The notes below the pieces were generated by a model that saw only the letters and a program-made list of their open reading frames with translations, had not been told where the DNA came from and searched no databases. A stretch of 64,000 bases of DNA from Henckelia pumila (lineage: Eukaryota; Streptophyta; Magnoliopsida; Lamiales; Gesneriaceae), in assembly GCF_033568475.1 (NCBI RefSeq), contig NC_133123.1, forward strand, positions 21,748,622 to 21,812,621, in the 5' to 3' direction. Shown here one piece after another: positions 9,807-21,171 of this stretch. A program made the position numbers and the translations under genes. Every line of letters begins with the position of its first letter. Positions within the stretch are counted from its first letter, which is position 1.

Positions 9807-11896
9807 CTTAAATCCCGAGATTATTTAATTTTAATCCAAAAATATTTAATTTAAGAATTTTTGGATTGTAGATTTAAATTCTAATATTCTTAAATTATTT
9901 AGGGTTGAAATTGAATTAAGAAGATCGACCGAGGACTGATTTGCAATTTATGAAAAACATCAGGGGTGAAAGTGCAAAATCCTTATTTTAGTGGGACACA
10001 TGGTCTTATATGCTTATATACATGTATATGCATGTATGTATCAGATTTTAGAAGCTGAAGAACCGAGAGTTTCCTTATTTCAGAATTCTTATAAATATTT
10101 CAATCTTCAAACTTTAGTTTCTCAAAATCCGGCCATCCGATTTCAAATCCGGACATAGTTTTGGAATCCTTGCAACAAGAGCTTCAAAAGGTTGTAAGTA
10201 TCTCTATGATTCAGCATGTTTCGAAATTTGGATGTTGGATAAATTAGAATTTGAGTATGTTTATGTGTTCTTGAGGTTATATTGATTGTTGTATTCAAGT
10301 CGGATCGAAGGAAGAAAGACGTATGCATTTGCTATGAATTTCCAGAATAATTTCGAAACCTTACACCTCTGATTTTGCTGATATATGATGATATTCTTGT
10401 TGTATGTGATGTGTTTGAAGTAGATTTGGTTGTTAGAATTGATAAAGTTGAGTTTCGGTTATCGGTTTTGCTACTGTTACGCCGTCGGTTCGAAAACGAT
10501 TAAGTTTGAGTCTAGATTGATTGAGCTGGACATTGTTGAGTTGATTGTTGATATATGTAGCATATTTATCCTTCATTTCCAGATTTGTTTGAGGGCTTGA
10601 TGATCTCGAGATTTCAGATTCGAGCCGGGAAAGAAAAGATCAAGTTTTGTGACTTTTATGCCTTGAAGATTGATTGAAGGTTGAGAAGATTTTTGATAAG
10701 GGAATTTGTTGTGCAGCTTGATCAAAATTGAAACATCCTTGAACCAATAATAAAAAGTATAAGACAACATCAAAGTAGAGGGGATTAAACACTCAAGATA
10801 GATTCACTTGAGTGACCCTAAAACCACACACTTACTTGTTTATGTGTCTTTGTGTTGTTATAGAATGATTTAGTTACATATATTGATTTCTTGCTAGATT
10901 AGCTTGTCTATATGTTGACTTTGAATCTAATGCTACTAGATTATGTTGCATTCATATTGAGCCAAATATTCTTTGAGATTTTGAATGACAGATTTGCCGA
11001 AAGAATACGGATGTTTGGACGTATATCGAGGAACGTAGGAGAAAGATCGACTCCTATTGCCAGACTCTCAATATAGTGGGCCAAAGTCTGGGGAGAAGAA
11101 CTCAATGCCACCTTGAATGGGAGAGTATGTGGGAGAGTTGTTGCGTTTCTTTTTCCCAGGGAACCCAAGAACCGATACAGAGTTTATTAACCGATTTTTG
11201 AATCATGCATTGCAATTTATTTTGCCTATAGAAGAAATTCTGTTGCTTTTATACGTGATTGAGTATATGCATCTACATGTTGTTTATACTGGGAATTATA
11301 TTCTCACCGGAGTTATCCGGCTATTATTGTGTTTGTATGTGTTCATGACAATATGTGGGGCAGGAGCTGGTCAAAGACGACAAGAATAGCTCGAGATTGA
11401 GAGAATAGACGTGGAGACTTCGGGTTAAGAAACTAGAATTGCTGTCAAAACTTTCATGTTATGAGTAGAATGTTATCACTTATGTTTTGGTTATGTAAAT
11501 TAGTTGTGGTTAAGGAACCAATAGCTAGATTTGCTTGTGTTGTATCAACCTTGAAGAGTTCATGTTGCAATTCATGTTTAGTTTGATGTTAACTTCTTTT
11601 GTAAGCATTATGAGATGAATGTAGGTGATTATGCTTCAGAAAAAAGAATAACATCAAAAGAGCAAAAGTTGATTTTTTTCTGCCCGTTTGAGCGCACCCG
11701 CGCTGGAAGGCAGAAGAACCGCGCCGTGATGAAATAATTTTTTTGCCAAGTTGGGCGCGGGGGCGCTGACCAGGGCGCACCCACGCTAGTATAAAAAAAT
11801 AATTTTTTATTGATTACTTGCTTACATCATGGTTGGATTTAATTACAATTGTTTGCCTAATAAGAATTGATATTAGTACCCGAGGTCCCCACAACA
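9807..11896 (+). repeat. 5' LTR of element 2 (about 2090 bp)
   Basis: Matches 16907-19001. It ends CCCCACAACA directly before the primer site. A GC-rich stretch with repeated GCGC dyads lies at 11691-11789, at the same distance from the LTR end as the hairpins of element 1. Confidence 0.88.
11691..11789. repeat. GC-rich GCGC dyad cluster in LTR of element 2
   Basis: AGCGC-ACCC-GCGCT at 11691-11704, GGGCGCGGGGGCGCTGA at 11753-11769 and AGGGCGCACCCACGCTAG at 11772-11789, in otherwise AT-rich DNA. A mutated copy of the cluster lies in the other LTR at about 18802-18898. Confidence 0.75.
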
Positions 11897-11898
11897 GG

Positions 11899-11909
11899 TG
11901 GTATCAGAG
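11899..11909 (+). other. Primer binding site of element 2
   Basis: TGGTATCAGAG two bases after the LTR end; initiator tRNA-Met type, as in element 1. Confidence 0.9.
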
Positions 11910-12269
11910 TGTAAGTTCCTCAGATTGAGATAAAAGTAAGTGAGCGGGGTAGATTGAGTCCTCTTGCTTGCTTTATTTATGCATAAGAATGATATCAATG
12001 TGGACTACATGATATTTATGCTAGCATGCCTTGTTTCTTTCAGGTTATTTGATCACATGATTATGTGTATTGATTGTATAAGCATGCTTTACCGCTTTAA
12101 GCTCTGAATATCTGATTAGTTTAAAAGCATATATTACTTGAGAATGAATCAAATCCGATTCTTAATCAGAACCTGGTTTCATGAGAATGCCGATCAGAGG
12201 AGGACTGAAACAGAATTGTTGATTATGATATTATGAGATATTGTGTGCTAATCCTTTTGTATATCAGAT

Positions 12270-13260
12270 ATGCTTCCTCGTAGAGTAACGAATGTGCCAC
12301 AAGCACCAAAAGCTCCGAGAAAAAAACAGGGTAGTACATCTAAAGATCTGATGGATGTTACACCGTCACCGATGGAAATATTATTGAAAATATTTCAATC
12401 CTTCAAGTCACTACTTTGAAAGGAACCGATAACTCAGTTGAATGTGAAGGCTGGTTAGAGGACATTGAGATATTGTTTGATTCTCTTGACTATGCCGATG
12501 ACAAACGAATCAGATTGATTGGACACCAATTGCAAGATGTTGCAAAGAGTTGGTGGATTACAACCAAGAAAGCTCTTGATAATCGAGGTACGACTATCAC
12601 TTGGAAAGTGTTTAAAACATAATTTTATCAACGTTTCTTTCCAGTATCGTACAGAAAATATAAGAATACAGATTTTTCTAATTTAAAGCAAGGCATCCTG
12701 AACATAGAAGAATATGTGGCTAAGTTCTCCACCTTGTTGAAGTTTGCTCCATATGTAGCTGAGAATGAAGAGGCAAAAGCTGATCAAATCAACAATGGAC
12801 TGAATCCAGATGTATTTACGTTGGTGAACTTTGGGAGGCCTAACAACTTTGCCGATGCACTTGATAGAGCAAAGGGAGCAGAGGCTGTTTTGATTAAACA
12901 ACGAGGAGCATTGTTTGTAGCTCAGCCACCACAACAACCACAACCCTCATTCTCGTTTCAGCAGCCATCACTCAGATCTGAGGGAGGTGGTTGCAGCAGT
13001 AGCAGAAAAGGTTTTCTGAGGGCCAAAGGAAAGCAGTTTAAGAGATCTGGCAGTAGTTCATCCAGCTCCAGTGGGCCAAGACAGATCAGTTTTGGTCATA
13101 GTTCAGGTTATTCAGGAGTTTATTGCAGCAGATGTGGAGGGAGACATCCCAGTGATCAGTGTAGAGGTGTATTTGGGATTTGAAATATATGCCATCAGGC
13201 GAGACATTTTGCTAGAGTATGTCCACAACGCAGTTCTGGAAGATCGCAAGGTGCAAGGTC
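12270..13260 (+). pseudogene. gag pseudogene of element 2
   Basis: Starts at ATG 12270 (MLPRRVTNVPQAP, basic N-terminus like MPPRKTP of element 1). A frameshift near 12416 moves reading to the frame of ECEGWLEDIEILFDSLDYADD. The capsid region runs through VAKSWW and LNPDVFTLVN to a serine-rich linker and a zinc knuckle CSRCGGRHPSDQC near 13125. Stops interrupt at 12620-12622 and 13181-13183. It encoded the capsid/nucleocapsid protein that packages the element's RNA, and is now inactive. Confidence 0.85.
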
Positions 13261-13270
13261 ATCGAGATCA

Positions 13271-16200
13271 GTGGCTCATCCTGAAAGGCAAGCATCTTCT
13301 GTACATTCCTTCCAGCCACTACCTCAGCAACATAATAGACCAGGAGGAATTCAAGAGGTGAGTCAACCTCCAAGACAACAAGCTCGAGTCTTTGCATTGA
13401 CTGAAGAACAAGCTCAGGCAGCACCTGATAATGTCATGGCAGGTAACTGTTCTATCTTTGTTTATCTTGCTTATATATTGATAGATACAGGTGTATCACA
13501 TACATTCATTTCTGAACAGTTTTCTATGTTGCATGCATTATCTTCTGAGCCATTGACTGCTGTAGTTTCTATCTCTTCACATTTAGGGAGAGAAATTGTA
13601 TCTGTGCGAGTGATCAAAAATTGTGCATTACAGTACAAAGGTAATGTGATAGAGCTAGATTGTATAGTGCTTGTTGTCAGATTTTGATTGCATTATTGGC
13701 ATAGATATGTTAAACAAGTACAGGGCCACAATTGATTGTTTCCAGAAAATAGTCAGATTCAGACCAGATATGGCAGATGAATGGAAATTCTATGGTAAGG
13801 GATCTAGAGCTAAGATCCCTTTGATATATGTATTGTCAGTGACTCAATTATTGCAGAAAAAAGCAGAGGATTCCTTTTTTATGCAGTAGATGTGCTGAAA
13901 CCTAGCCCAGAATTGGCAGACTTGCCAGTGGTTAGTGAATTTTCTTATGTCTTTCCAGATGAAATTCCGAGATTGCCTCCAGTTCGGGAGATAGACTTCA
14001 GTATTGAACTGATGCCAGGTACACTACCTATTTCGAAAGATCCTTACAGAATGGAACTAGTTTATTTGAAAGAATTGAAAGAACAAGTTGAAGATCTTCT
14101 AGCAAAAGGATACGTTAAACAGAGTGTTTCACCTTGGGGTGCTCCGGTTCTATTTGTGCAAAAGAAGGATGGATCAATGCAACTATGTATCGACTACCGT
14201 CAATTGAATAAAGAAACGATAAAGAATAAATATCCACTGCCTAGAATAAATGATTTGTTTGATCAGTTGCATGGTTCATCTGTTTATTCCAAGATCAATT
14301 TGAGATCTGGATATCATCAGTTGAGAGTTCGAGATGAAGATATATCTAAGACTGCCTTCAGAACGAGGCATGGCCATTATGAGTTTATAGTCATGCCATT
14401 TGGACTGACCAACGCTCCAGCAGTATTTATGGGACTTATGAATAGGGTATTTCAGAAGTATCTTGATGACTTTGTTATTATCTTTATTGATGATATTCTG
14501 ATTTATTCTAAAACTTTTATGATCATGCTGAGCATCTGAGAATTATCTTATAGACTTTGAGAACAAAGAAATTATATGACAAGCTATCGAAATGTGAATT
14601 CTGGCTGCAGAGAGTGGTATTTCTTGGGCATATTATCTCAAGAGATGGTATTTCTGTTTATCCAAGCAAGGTTGAAGCAGTGATCAATTGGCCAAGACCT
14701 ACTTCAGTCCCATAGATACGCATTTTTATGGTCTTAGCAGGATATTATCGCAGATTTATCAAATATTTCTCCAGAATTGTCAAGCCTATTACTCAATTGA
14801 CTCAGAAGAATGCACCATATATCTGGACAGAAGCTTGCGAGGCCAACTTCATTGAGTTAAAGATATTGACGAGTGCACCAGTATTGACTATTCCTTCAGG
14901 TACTGGTGATTTTACTATCTATTGTGATGTTTCTCACAGAGAATTAGGATGTGTGCTTATGCAGAAAGGACATGTTATTGCTTATGTCTCGAGACAGTTG
15001 AAACCACATGAAATCATATATCATATCCATGATCTGGAGATTGCAGTCATTGTATTTGCTTTGAAGATATGGCGACATTATTTATACGGTGAGAAGTTTG
15101 AGATTTATTCTGATCACAAAAGTTTGAAATATCTATTTTCGCAGTCTAAATTGAATATGAGGCAACGAAGATGTCTAGATTTGTTGAAAGATTTTGATTG
15201 CGAGATCAAATACTATCCAGGAAAATCGAATGCAGCTGCAGATGCCTTGAGTAGAAAGGTATGTTCTTTATCCTTATATACGATAGGTGTATCCAGATTG
15301 GTAGAAGATTGTTGTATTTCTGGATTGGTATTTGAGACAGATATGCAGCCTATTAGAGTTTGTGCTATTCAAGCTGAGCCATAATTGTAGATAAGAATTA
15401 AAGAAGCGCATCAGATTTGAATATTCAGGAGTCAGTTGAGAGGGTCAGATCAGAGCATCAGTCAGAATATCAGGTTCGTGATGACGGTGTTTTGTTTGTG
15501 AATAATCGAATTGTTGTGCCAGATATTTCAGATTTGAGACAGCAGGTTTTGAAAGAAGCTCATTGCAGTAGATTCAGTATTCATCCTGGTGGCAGAAATA
15601 TGTACAATGATTTAAAAAATAAGTATTGGTGGAAACAGATAAAATCTGATGTCACAGAATTTGTGTCTCGATGTCCGAATTGCCAACAGGTGAAGGCCGA
15701 AAGAAAGAAATCTGGTGGTCTATTGCCTAGCTTGTTTATTCCAGAGTGGAAATGGGATCATATTTCCATGGATTTTGTTACGAAACTACAGCGTTCATCC
15801 AGAGGTTGCGATGCCATTTGGGTAGTTGTTGACAGATTGACGAAATCACCTTGTTTTATTCCATACAAGATGACGTATAGATATGATCAGATGGCAGAGA
15901 TTTACGTCAGAGAAGTGGTAAGACTGCATGGTGTGCCTAAATCTATCGTTTCATATCGAGACCCTAGATTTACATCTCATTTTTGGCACAGTCTGCAGCA
16001 AGCTCTAGGTACTCGATTGCACTTGAGTACAACATATCATCCTCAGACAGACGGACAGTCAGAGCGGACTATCCAGACACTTGAGGATATGCTTAGAGCT
16101 GTAGTGATAGACTTTGGCACTAGTTGGAAATATTCCCTACCACTTATGGAGTTCTTGTATAATAACAACTATCAGAAGAGTATCGAGCTGGCTCCATTTG

Positions 16201-16808
16201 AAGCGTTGTACGGAAAGAAGTGCAGATCTCCTCTCTACTGGGATGATATATCAGAGGTACCTGATATTGGGCCAGATATGATCCGAGAAACGACAGATAA
16301 ATTGAAGCTTATTCAGAAGATAATGAAGACAACTCAAGATCGACATGCCAAGTATGCGAATGTCAGACGTATACCTCTATATTTTGAGCAGGGAGACAGA
16401 GTATTTTTGAAGATTTTTCCTTTCAGAGGCACTGTCAGATTTGGCAAGAGAGGAAAGTTATCTCCGAGATTTATCGGTCCTTATGAGATTATCGAGAAGA
16501 TAGGCAATCTTGCTTATCGGCTCGCTCTTCCTCCAGCTCTTTCTGGCATTTACGACGTCTTTCATGTCTCTATGTTGCGGAAATATCATCCAGATCCATC
16601 TCATATACTACAGCCAGATGAGGCAGAACTGGACGAGACTTTGAGTTACTTCGAGAATCCAATACAGATTCTTGATCAGAAAGAGAAGCAACTCAGAAAC
16701 AAGTCTATTTCGTTAGTCAAAGTTCAGTTAAGTCGACATGGAGTTGAAGAAGCTACATGGGAAGTCGAATCAGATATGAGACAACACTTTCCCGAATTAT
16801 TTCACTGA
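13271..16808 (+). pseudogene. pol pseudogene of element 2 (protease, RT, RNase H, integrase, chromodomain-like tail)
   Basis: Protease is at 13271-13687 with ILIDTGVSHTFIS. RT is at 13892-14539: [10 protein letters not shown] is intact, but [11 protein letters not shown] has N where the first catalytic aspartate is expected. RNase H is at 14728-15384 ([29 protein letters not shown]). Integrase is at 15417-16808: an H2C2 domain with C-x2-C in SRCPNCQQVK, core DFV, then VSYRDPRF, in which the second catalytic aspartate (VSDRD in element 1) is tyrosine, then the glutamate in QSERT. The C-terminal HGVEEATWEVESDMRQ is a group II chromodomain-like tail. Frameshifts lie near 13680, 13885, 14540 and 15400. 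The final 463-codon integrase frame is open but catalytically defective. Confidence 0.9.
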
Positions 16809-16890
16809 TGTGAGTCTTATTCAGTATTTCTGTTATTTCATTATCTTATATGTGTACAGATTGCATGCGATTTCGAGGACGAAATCATGT

Positions 16891-16906
16891 CTTAGAAGAA
16901 AAGAAT
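16891..16906 (+). other. Polypurine tract of element 2
   Basis: CTTAGAAGAAAAGAAT directly before the 3' LTR start TGTAAGG. It is less G-rich than that of element 1. Confidence 0.7.
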
Positions 16907-19001
16907 TGTAAGGCCCGAGATTATTTAATTTTAATCCGAGAATATATAATTTGAGAATTTTTGGAGTTTAGATTTAAATTCTAATATTCTAAAATTATTT
17001 AGGATTGAACTTGAATTAAGAAGATCGACCAAGGATTGATTTGCACTTTATGAAGAAATCAGGGGCTAAAGTGCAAAATCCTTATTTTAGTGGGACACAT
17101 GGCCTTATATGCATATATACGCGTATATGCATGTATTTATCAGATTTCAGAAGCTGAAGAACCGAGAGTTTCCTTATTTCAGAATTCTTAGCAATATTTC
17201 AATCTTCAAACTTTAGTTTCTCAAGATCCGGCCATCCGATTTCAAATCCGGACATAGTTTTGGAATCCTTGCAACAAGAGCTTCAAAAGGATGTAAGTAT
17301 CTCTATGATTCAGCATGTTTCAAAATTTGGATGTTGTAGAAATCATAATTTGAGTATGTTTATGTGTTTTTGAGGTTATATTGATTGTTGTATTCAAGTC
17401 GGATTGAAGGAAGAAAGACGTATGCATTTGCTATTAATTTCCAGAATAATTTCGAAACCTTACACCTCTGATCTTTCTGATATATGATGATATTATTGCT
17501 GTATGTGATGTGCTTGAAGTAGATTTGGTTGTTAGAATTGATAGAGTTGAGTTCGGTTACCGGTTTTGCTACCGTTACGTTGTCGGTTCGAAAACGATCA
17601 AGTTTGAGTCTAGATTGATTGAGCTGGACATTGTTGAGTTGATTGCTGATATATGTAGCATATTTATCCTTCATTTCCAGATTTGGTTGAGGGCTTGACG
17701 ATCTCGAGATTTCAGATTCGAGCCAGGAAAGAAAAGATCAAGGTTTGTGACTTTTATGCCTTGAAGATTGATTGAAGGTTGAGCAGATTTTTGATAAGGG
17801 ACTTTGTTGTGCAGCTTGATCAGAATTGAAACATCCTTGAACCAAGAATAAAAGTTATAAGAAAACATCAAATTAGAGGGGATTAAACACTCAATATAGA
17901 TTCACTTGAGTGTCCCTAAAACCACATACTTACTTGTTTATGTGTCTTTGTGTTGCTATAGAATGATTGAGTTATAGATATTTATTGCTTGCTAGATTAG
18001 CTTGTTTATATGTTGGATTTGAATCTAATGCTACTAGATTATGTTACATTCATATTGAGTCAACTATTCTTTGAGATTTTGAATGGCAGATTCTTCGAAA
18101 GAATACTGATGTTTGGACGTATATCGAGGAACATATGAGAAAGATCGACTCCTATCGCCAGACTCTCGATATAGTGGGCCAAAGTTCGGGAAGAAGAACT
18201 CAACGCCACCTCGAATGAGAGAGAGTAGGTGAGAGAGTTGTTGCATTTATTTTTCCCAGGGATCCCAAGAACCGATACAGAGTTTATTAACCGATTTTTG
18301 AATCATGCATTGCAATTTATTTTGCCTATAGAAGAAATTCTATTGTTTTTATACATGATTGAGTATATGCATCTACATGTTGTTTATACTGGGAATTATA
18401 TTTTTACCGGAGTTATCCAACTATTGTTGTGTTTGTATGTTTGCATGGAAATTGGTAGGGCAGGAGCTGGTCATAAACGACAAGAATAGCTCGAGATTGA
18501 GAGAATAGATGTGGAGACTTCGGGTTAAGAAACTAGATTTGCTATCAAAACTTTCATATTATGAGTAGAATGCTATCACTTATGTTTTGGTTATGTAAAT
18601 TAATTGTGGTTGAGGAACCAATAACTAGATTTGCTTGTGTTGTATCAACCTTGAAGAATTCATGTTGCAATTCATGTTTAGTTTGAATTTGGATGATGTT
18701 AACTTCTTTTGTAAGCATTGTGAAATGAATGTAGGTGATTATGCTTCAGAAAAGAGAATAACATCAGAAGAGCAAAAGTTGATTTTTTTTTCTGCCCGTT
18801 TGAGCGCACCCGTGTTGGAAGGAAGCGCCCGCGCCCCGATGAAATAATTTTTCTACCAAGTTGGGCGCGGGGGCGCTGATCAGGGTGCATTCGCACCAAT
18901 ATAATTTTTTTTAATTGACTGCTTGCTTACATCATGGTTGGATTTAATTACGATTGTTTGCCCAATAAGAATTGAGATTAACACCCGAGATCCTCACAAT
19001 A
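16907..19001 (+). repeat. 3' LTR of element 2 (about 2095 bp)
   Basis: Begins TGTAAGGCCCGAGATTATTT with intact ends at the left. It ends near TCCTCACAATA (the 5' LTR has TCCCCACAACA). It has a 10-bp segment near 18688 that is missing from the 5' LTR. Confidence 0.88.
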
Positions 19002-20061
19002 TATACCTTAGAGTCCTCAATGTTCTTGTTTTCTTGTTTCAAATATTCAACCTTCAAAGATAAGAAAAAGATCATTAAGTTAGAACATATCAAGATTTTG
19101 ATAAGATCACAAATATATCATATCAACTAATTAAGTAAATAAATAAATTGAGTACAAGATAATTTCCTTTTGAAAAATAACTCAATAAATTTTAAAAACT
19201 TCAAGTCCAAGAATGACAAAATACATAAAATAAATCTTTTTTAAACTTTAAGGAATTTAAGGAAATAAATATTTTATTCAAATCTAAATCAGTTAGTGCT
19301 CGAATACCATGTATTCGTACTATATTTTCAATGTTTTGTACCGACTTTCATCCAAAAAAAATCATGTGGACCCAAAGAGTGTAAACAACTATTTTTTATG
19401 ACATAAACTAATAATACATTTAACTTTGAGTATAGGGACTGGATATCAATTTACTATAGTTCGAATGTGAAACACTTGACGTGACACATGGAGATGGTTT
19501 TAGTCGAGTATCAAATTAGCCAACACTTAAAGAGGGTTCTGGAGACCCATGCCTTTGCCAATTTCCAATCATTTGAGGGCCGGTTGATTGAACTTCACGA
19601 GTCCTTCACTTCTTGGTTTGTTTGTTTGTTTTTTTCATGACAATATAAATCTATTCGTTGTCTCAAATTAACATATAACATATTATAAGTATGCTACCTG
19701 CAAATAATGTTACTCTGGTAAAATGTACTAGATAAGCTATAGTTTGTTCGATGAAATATTGACAGGACAATCAAATTTTTTTATTATTAATAATCAAGTC
19801 GTTTACCTACTCCATCAAATTAAACACTCAGTTAAAACATACTCGACTCACGTTGGAACTTGTGAGTGTAGGGGATCAACTGAGGCAAAGCACACCCCTT
19901 CCGATCTTTGACTCCTGTTAAGGTGGTGAATTTACGTGGCTCCTGGTCTTTCCTAGAAATCAATATACATAGTTACATTGTAAAATATTACTTTTTTGGG
20001 TTGAAATTCAGAACCACGTATATATATTTGTATGTATGTATATGATAATTAAAAGTGACAG
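19002..20061. other. AT-rich non-coding DNA
   Basis: No ORF, RNA gene or terminal repeat recognised. It might include the missing start of the copia LTR cut by element 2, but I could not match it. Confidence 0.5.
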
Positions 20062-20250
20062 CTATATTAATATATATAAAAGGAAAATGTGTACTTTGCC
20101 AGCTGTAACAAGTGACATTTGATTAGGAAACACCTCATCTCGAATTGAATGACCAATAATGATTTTGGAGAAGTAACTATTTCCTCCAACACCATACTGC
20201 CGCCAAGATCCAAATCGTGCTTTTCTACTTGCTCTTTCGTTTTCATCCAT
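20062..20250 (-). other. Short ORF, possible exon of an unknown gene or gene fragment
   Basis: A 62-codon minus-strand ORF beginning MDENERASRKARFGSWRQYG. Reading along minus, a pyrimidine-rich run ending TTTTTCCAG lies about 20 bases before the ATG, which resembles a 3' splice site. The N-terminal basic segment followed by FGSW recalls the P-x-FG-x-W start of RIN4/NOI-like plant proteins, but the rest does not match that family as I know it, and no further exon was found. It may be chance. Confidence 0.2.
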
Positions 20251-20575
20251 TTATGGGATTTACCAGCCTGGAAAAAGTGAAAAAAAAAATAGAAAAAAGG
20301 TTTCCCTTTGTATCATTTTTTTTTTTGTTAAAATTAACTTTGGAATTGTTAAAATTAATTGTATACATATATATAAGTAAATAATTTTGTAGCCCTTAGC
20401 TTTGGCCTCGATTCAAAAAATCGTGCTTGTATTATTTTTTTTAAAAAAATAAATCATATCATATATTAAAAAAGGACAAACAAATCCATGGATTATATGT
20501 TAATTCTATCAAGAACTCGTTTATTTATTAAAAATTATAATTGGTGATAGCAGTGCGGCTATTCAAATATGTTAA

Positions 20576-21168
20576 GAGGGTATTTGGGAGAGTTTAAAAG
20601 CTCTTGCAAACAGCTTATAAGCTGTTTTAGAGCTTTTAAGCTCTCAAATTTTGTTTGGCAAAAATTTTTAAAAACAGCTTATAAGCTGTCAAAATAAGCT
20701 GTTTGACAGTTTATAAGCTGTTTTTAAAAAATTAAGAGGGAAGGTACTTTTTTCAAAAAGATCATATTTTAATATTCTTTCTCTCTAAAATATCCTTAAA
20801 GATTTTCATAAATCTCCATCATATCCTCCACTCATTAAATATTAAATATTATTTTTTTAAAAAAATTACAAATTACTAAATTTTTCTAAAGTAAAATATT
20901 AAAAAAATTATTTTTTAATATATGTTTATTCTAAAACTATTTTCATATGTGTATAACTCAAAATTTTATTGTCATAGAATTATACCCTTTTTGGTAATTT
21001 TAACAATAAAAGATCTTATAATACCAAACATATCAACATGTTTAAGTTGTTTAAAATAATTTTACCCAAATACTTTAACAGCTTATTTTTAAAATAAGTT
21101 TTAACAGCTTATAAGCTCGTAAAACAGCTTTTATAAGTTCTTTTTAATAAGATTAGCCAAACACCCTC
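20576..21168. mobile_element. MITE, PIF/Harbinger (Tourist)-like, 593 bp
   Basis: Terminal inverted repeats GAGGGTATTTGG (left) and CCAAACACCCTC (right, the inverse with one mismatch), flanked by TAA on both sides (20573-20575 and 21169-21171), the 3-bp duplication typical of PIF/Harbinger. Just inside both ends are AACAGCTTATAAGCTGTTTT-like palindromes. No ORF, so non-autonomous. Confidence 0.85.
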
Positions 21169-21171
21169 TAA

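Larger units (their letters stand above)
9807..19001 (+). mobile_element. Ty3/gypsy LTR retrotransposon, Tekay/Del-like (element 2), plus strand
   Basis: Two related LTRs (9807-11896 and 16907-19001) flank a tRNA-Met primer site (11899), a degenerate gag-pol and a purine tract (16891-16906). The polyprotein is clearly homologous to element 1. The LTRs differ by many substitutions and small indels, the coding region has several frameshifts, and the LTR termini are eroded (CTTAAAT in place of TGTAAGG at the left end). No matching 5-bp target duplication is seen (CGAGC left, TATAC right), so the element is old or its ends were rearranged. It appears to sit in the LTR of the minus-strand copia element. 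Confidence 0.9.

Noticed and set aside
9802..19006. Target-site duplication for element 2
   Set aside because: CGAGC on the left and TATAC on the right do not match, so none is claimed.
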